DNA of 64,000 nt from Blasia pusilla (Eukaryota > Marchantiophyta > Marchantiopsida > Blasiales), in the NCBI GenBank assembly GCA_050084515.1, contig CM114271.1, positions 22,878,001 through 22,942,000 of the forward strand, in the 5' to 3' direction. The translations under genes and the position numbers were made by a program. Numbering within the stretch: position 1 is the first letter of the stretch; every line of letters begins with the position of its first letter. Under the pieces are notes generated by a model. The model did no database searches. It was not told the DNA's origin and saw only the letters and a list, made by a program, of their open reading frames with translations. Below, one piece after another: positions 58,701-64,000 of this stretch.

Positions 58701-61700
58701 AACCCTTAAGACATCCGCCCACAACTTATACGTGACGCCTTAATAGATCTTGGAGGCAATATCCCCCTCACTATGTTAGGACTCTTCAAGACTAATAATT
58801 TGCCAAATCATTCTTGGTGGATTGACAACCTATCCAAAAGAAGAGGGTGTCTAATTTAAATGGATGTAAAGAATCCATCATGAAGGACTTCCATTTTTCA
58901 TCCTTCCATAAGACCGTGGACAAAGACCAGTTCATGGGTGAAGTTTAGGGTATGCAATTCATGTACATCCATTCACGTACTCCATTCTTGAAATATCCAT
59001 CTGCAAGTTATGGAATTGTGGATAGGGACAAGTTCAAGGGTGACGTTTAGGGTTTGCATCCATTGATGTACTCCTTACTTGAAACATCTATCTGCAAGTT
59101 GTGGAATTGTGCACTCGAGCTACTTGTCTACAATTGTAGATTTTTCTGTAAAAGGCATGATGGCTTGTCCCACTTCCCATATGCTATAAACCCTTTAGCT
59201 TGATCCATTTTATTAGTGAGGAAAATTATGATTTTTTGATCTTGAATGTCCTTGTTAGCTGGAGCCATTTCTTGATACCCATGTTCATATCCCTCCTAGA
59301 TTGTCATTCTAGTGTGTCTACATATGAGCAATCTCTCACACCAGAGGGATATTGCTTGATCTTTGGTATGCTTGCTAGCTAGTGCCATTTCTCGGCTCCT
59401 TGTCATGGTCATATGCCTAGATCTGAGCTCTTTCTTGGCCCCTTATTGTAATATGTCTAGATCTGAGATCTAGAAGTTACATTGGAAGCTCTTAGGGCAA
59501 GATATATCTACAAGTTCTAACAGGGGAAGAAAGTAGAATAAACTCGTTCTATACATCCTGTATGGGGTGGAGTGGAAAATGATGTTTTAAAAAGGACCTG
59601 GTGTATCACCAGAAGAACAGGGTTGTCATGATTTTCTCAAGATAATTCCTCACATATCAGAGTTGGGAGATGTCGGTTGGAGACAGTACTCCCTTGAAGA
59701 CAACAGTTGATTTTGTGTGGAAGTCGAGACAAAAGGGATGAGGAGTGAATGAATGAGTGGGTGAGAGAGTGAAGAGCTAGAGCACTTAAGATTGTAGTAT
59801 TTGCAGCATCACAGAATGGCAATGAAGTAACAAAGGAGACTGCCAAAGAAGACAGGGAAGTCCAAAGAAACTACCAGTTCCATGTATTCCCCTCTGGTCT
59901 ACTGACCGCTCAGAGATGAAGAAAGGAAGCTATTTTGACCTCGCTAGTTTTGTCTGAGCTCGAAAAGACTCTTTATTGGCCAAAGCTGAATAAATGTCAA
60001 AAGTAAAATGATGGAGGACATTCGTGTAGTGAAGAAGTAGAGGATATGATTAACCTGGAATAACATGACGAATGAATTCATGAAGCTTGAAAAGTTCAAG
60101 TTGCCTTGATTATTGATACAGGATCCATCTCTGATATTGTTGAACACTTGAGTCCCCACTTGCGCCATTGCAAACAAAACAATGCCCATCAACCCCATAA
60201 TGTCCACCATAGAGGGCAAGCTTACAGCCACTGTTCTTACCATGGTGTTGAGGGCAGGAAAATAGCGGATCACACGAAAGATCCTAATCACCTGGAAGAA
60301 ACCCGCGACTTTCTTCCTTTTCTGGTTGATCTCTGTGGGATTAATACAAGCAGCAGACACCAATGCTATAATCAGTTCTGCTGCATTCCATTTGTCATGC
60401 CACCAATCCCCGATCTGCAGGCACACAATACCAATGGTGAGATTCATAATATGTGCAGTTCAATTCCACCTACTTTTCATTAGAGGTCACGCTCGTTACA
60501 CTTTCGAGTCGATGCTGGAAGTTTATGTCAGGAACTTCACAAAACCTATCGTGGAATTCTCTGGGAGTAGCAGAAATTTAAGCCCTCAATCTTTTCCCGA
60601 CAGCAGCCTCACAGCATTCATACATAGGACAGTCTTGGCACTGTCCTACGTATGAATGAAAGATTGTGTGATACTACAGCCAACTACTCAAGTGGTGACG
60701 AGTCCAGCACCTCCAAACGTGTGAGGATCCTTGCAATCCCTGTGCTACCCCCTGTTGATTACAAGCTGCAGATCCCATCCCCGTCCAACAACCTCATGCA
60801 CTTGGATTTATGTGAAGTGGCATATAAAAGCAGAATTTTTGAACTCAGTTCACTGTGGATGGGTTTTGGTTCAGTGCCTTGGGATTCTAGGAACATTATT
60901 CAAACAAGCCCATGAGAAGTCTTCATCCTCCAATGTGTTTAAGTTTCTCTTAATCAGTACTACCTACTAGGCGTCTTTCCTACTAAAATGATGGCATAGA
61001 CTGAGACTCATCCTCATTCTCAAACTCACTCCAATAAAGCTCTGGTCCTGGTAAGCGAGGAGTTCAGGACATACATTCACATGTCAAATGTGTGAAACTG
61101 TCTAAAATTTTGTCTCAGATGATAACAAAGCAGGCCAGAAAAGAGAAGAAAAGAGAAAGAGAGGACATGAAATCAAAGCAATGCAGGCGAGTTTGGCTAG
61201 ATGAAGTAGAAGGCTGGAAAGACAAGGTGGATCACCTCAGTGCCAACAAGCTTCAGCACGGCTTCGATGAGGTAGAGGGACACAAACATAATCTCTGACT
61301 TGTCGTATGAAGAGACGCTTTGTGCTTGGTTGTAGTGCTGAGCTGCAATGTACACATAATTGGTGATGACAACAAACATCACCAGGAGTTGGAAGTATCT
61401 GGAGTGAAGTATTTTGTAGCATCGACTCCGAATGCAGCCGTGGAGATGCTGAGGAAGACGCACAGGCTTCAAACTCTGAATCAAACGGTTGGTGTCTCGC
61501 CACAGCTTCTGTCTCTCAGTCAGCAACTTAGTTCCGGAGATGATACCGAATTGATCAATGAATACGCCCACAAACATGCGCAGAGTGAAGAAACCTCCAA
61601 TGCAAACAAAGGAGATAAAGAACAGAGCATGCGATGGGCTGATGTTTCTTTGGGGTTGCAACTCTTCTTTATGAGCTAAGTCCATCGAAGTATACAAGAA

Positions 61701-64000
61701 GTAGGATAGCCAGTTGTCGAATGTGGATGCCACAAAAATAGCTAGCATCCCTTGCCCAAAGTCATCGAAGTGGAAGGGAGGGTTGTACCAAGTACGAGGA
61801 GCCCAGAGACCGGAATCATTCATGAACATTCCAACACATTGTGCATGGCCTGCCACTGAGGAATCTGAGCAGGATATGAAACGGTTGGCATACAGCTGAA
61901 CTCCTATGACGGCATATATTGCATATACAACAATTGTGAAGCAAAAGATTTGAGTAATTGCAGGTATGGTATGGAGGAGTGAAGTCATTAGAGTCCTCAG
62001 ACCCTGGAACCTACTGATAAGCCGAGTGGGGCGGACTGCCATCAATATTCGAAACGCTCTCTGCCAGTTCTCGTTACTAGTTTTCCTCAAGTTGAGTATG
62101 TGTACAATAAGATTGAAAAGGTCGACGAAATTGTAGGGATCCCCCAAATATGCCTCAGGCGTAAACAGAAAGCCATAGGCAGCACTCTTGATTATCAGAT
62201 CTATTGAAAATACCTGCAACCACCAATGGCCACCAATTCTAAGGTCTGCAGATCAAATTCGTAGGCACATCCTGCTCTTATCGGCTCAACAGTTCACATC
62301 AGATAATCCCTTCTTTCAAAGGGGAGTTCAGTTTGGCTCAGTCCTTCACACGTACAGTAATGTATTCCATCTATATTAGCATTGGAGTGGTCAGAAAAAA
62401 ATTAGTCCTCATCACGAGCCGTGAATCAAATGCCAATGATTATGCATAGGTAGTGCAGGCAGGCACACATGATCATGGGAAAAGGATTGGAATTCCTAAA
62501 GTGACTGAATTTGGGACTATCGCCAAGTCTCTACTTAGAAGTTGTCAGTGAGTGTGCTCTTATGTGAGGTGGTTGGCATTCTCCATGAGTTTCTGCAGAT
62601 GTGATGTCCAGTATGACCATTTTCCTTCATTTGAGTTTTATTTGAGTTTCTCTTCTCATTTCTAGAAGATCAGCACCTTCTTTGCTATTAGTATCACAAC
62701 CTCTCCAGGTGATCTATGATTTCTTCAGACTACGACAACAACGGATGCGTTCAAATCTAAAAGCACGCGTGTCTATGAGAAAGGATGAAGAACCCCACCC
62801 ATTTCTTGATACAAAGGGACACTCCATGGATGCCCAGTACACATGAGTCATTACAGGATGCAAAAGGGTGCACATCCAAGTAGGCAGACTTGAATTTTGG
62901 TTCAAAGGTAGATTGAAGCTAAAGACAAGTTATGCTTCTTATGGTCACTGCACACTTGACTGCATTAGAAAGCATGGTCAGAGATCATTCAGAATCCCAG
63001 CCATTCCTTGAAACAAATGAACATTCTATGGATGTCCAGTACACAGGAGTCATTACAGGAGGGTGCGCACACATTCAAGGAGGCAGGCTTGAATTTTGGT
63101 TCAAAGGCAGATTGGAGTGAAAGGACAAGCTACACTGCTTATGGTCATTCCAAACTTGACTGTATTGGAAAGCATGGTCAGAGATGGCCCTCCATCAACT
63201 CATACAAAAGGCCCGAAGGTAAACGTCTGTGGACAGCGCATGCGCCTTCACCAGAATTCTACAGGTATTGCACGCCTGTAAATATTTTCATGATAGAAGG
63301 TCAGCACAAAGTACAGAACCGGTTAGAAATTCAGTTTTTGTGCCTTCCCTGAGACTGGAATCTGCAAGAAGTTTTCGAGTAAAGATGAAAAGTATGGACC
63401 AACTGACCGGTAGTGTGATGTCTGGTTCAGAGCGGGTGCAGCTGATTGAAGGGCTATTCAAACAGATGATGCTACAAACTGGTTAAAAGTATTGGCAATC
63501 ATAAGCTCCATGGCTTCCCTTGTGATGTAAAATGGTCAAGGCGGATGTGGTCGAGGCTTACATGCCAGGGAATGTGTTCGCAGTGGATCCAAAGATTCAG
63601 GAATACTCACAGCTAGTACAATGTAGTCCAATATCGGCAAGAATGGTGTCCCATATAGGATCAAAGGCACTCCAGTTGTACCTGTCTCAATAACAACGAA
63701 TATACTAACAGCTGCAATAAAAATCTGCCACCATTGATACCAGATGTTATCAATCACCCTGTTGCAGAAGGCTCGAACTTTGCTGCCAGGGTTGAAAAGG
63801 AATAGAGACCTTGGAGACATATACCATGGTACAACTTTCTCACCAGAACCTTCTATGCCCTCATAGTCAGAGAGGACGAACGAGGTGCGAACCTTCTTTC
63901 TACTTGGAGTTCTGCCATAAGGATCTTGAACTGGGTCAAGTTTAGACTCTTCCTTATTAGACTGCTTTGCCAGTTTAGCAACCATGGCTTGCTCATCTAC
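55342..64000 (-). CDS. Four-domain voltage-gated cation channel, domains III-IV and C-terminus (5' partial)
   Basis: Seven exons (- strand), joined by GT-AG sites with matching phase: 64000-63611, 62213-61236, 60414-60055, 57854-57568, 56246-56154, 56053-55933 and 55758-55342, giving 881 visible residues. Exon 1 holds a cytosolic linker and the first helix of domain III. Exon 2 holds the rest of domain III, with S4 FRILMAVRPTRLISRF and pore ASTFDNW, then S1-S2 of domain IV. Exon 3 has domain IV S3-S5, with S4 RIFRVIRYFPALNTMVR. Exon 4 has pore TTLDNW and S6. Exons 5-7 give an EF-hand-like segment (GYIGLHKLREFVERLGPP), a preIQ region and an IQ motif (AAIKIQGLVRGF). This is the Cav/Nav/Cch1 plan. 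The filter residue is Asp in both domains, pointing to calcium or other cation conduction at a membrane. Domains I-II lie beyond the window. Confidence 0.85.
56931..57190. repeat. 127-bp tandem duplication with a 17-bp hairpin, in a channel intron
   Basis: Two copies of about 127 bp share ATTAGGTAGTGCCTG-like starts (56947 and 57074) and GATGGGTGTAGAGAGAGGAG. The first copy contains a perfect 17-bp inverted repeat (56943-56959 with 56978-56994, loop of 18). The second copy has lost the right arm. It lies in the intron between channel exons 4 and 5. Confidence 0.8.
57855..60054 (-). other. Channel intron 3 (2.2 kb), no other gene seen
   Basis: The donor is CAG|GTTAAT at 60055/60054 and the acceptor TGAGCAG is just above 57854. 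The interior has A-rich runs and several dispersed related fragments, such as the pair CACAAGTTCAAGGGTGA near 59030 and 58930, but no gene. Confidence 0.65.
60615..60658. repeat. 19-bp inverted repeat in a channel intron
   Basis: CATTCATACATAGGACAGT at 60615-60633 pairs with 60640-60658 with a single mismatch across a 6-base loop. It lies in the intron between channel exons 2 and 3. It could be a small foldback element or hairpin. Confidence 0.8.
62790..63190. repeat. 199-bp tandem duplication in a channel intron
   Basis: Two diverged copies share CTTGAATTTTGGTTCAAAGG (62889 and 63088), GAAAGCATGGTCAGAGAT and a TCCAGTACACA-like block. They lie in the intron between channel exons 1 and 2 and have no coding role. 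Confidence 0.8.

Noticed and set aside
60106-60655. + strand open frames over channel exon 3
   Set aside because: They are shadows of the - strand exon, whose S4 and pore sequences are unmistakable.

Overview
The window looks like nuclear DNA of a plant-lineage (streptophyte) eukaryote. The main evidence is a 12-exon gene whose 586-residue product is almost collinear with land-plant PP2A scaffolding subunit A. GT-AG introns are abundant, and there are LTR, LINE, hAT and Helitron relics of plant or algal type. The four-domain voltage-gated channel at the right edge, a class generally reported as absent from flowering plants, favours a streptophyte alga or an early-diverging land plant. I cannot name the species.

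From 1 to about 47.2 kb is a transposon graveyard. Two related Helitron-type elements on the + strand, A (about 4.3-11.3 kb) and B (about 29.7-46.5 kb), each carry a Rep/helicase gene followed by a second multi-exon gene of unknown function that the two share. A third element, C (about 20.1-26.5 kb), is a more classical Helitron. On the - strand at 11.3-19.9 kb lies a Ty3-type LTR retrotransposon whose polyprotein runs gag - zinc knuckle - protease - C5-cytosine DNA methyltransferase - start of reverse transcriptase. It is interrupted by a nested, internally deleted LTR element (13.6-16.1 kb) that encodes an integrase with a PHD finger. A second, more decayed methyltransferase fragment lies at 1.8-2.4 kb.

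Helitron B holds a layered insertion stack. A 10.4-kb hAT element (33230-43642, 8-bp target duplication) sits in its helicase gene. Inside the hAT are a LINE (33874-38316) flanked on both sides by (CT)n, a four-copy 266-bp tandem repeat, and a 1,040-bp solo LTR (5-bp target duplication) that splits the hAT transposase. The same solo-LTR family also interrupts Helitron C (20402-21439).

From about 47.3 to 64 kb there are two convergent cellular genes. PP2A-A runs on + from 47773 to 54098. A four-domain voltage-gated cation channel runs on - from beyond 64000 to about 55342; domains III and IV and the C-terminal EF-hand-like and IQ region are visible in seven exons. Three of the C-terminal exons are short and were found by matching splice sites and reading phase. 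No RNA genes, CRISPR arrays or prokaryotic signals were seen.
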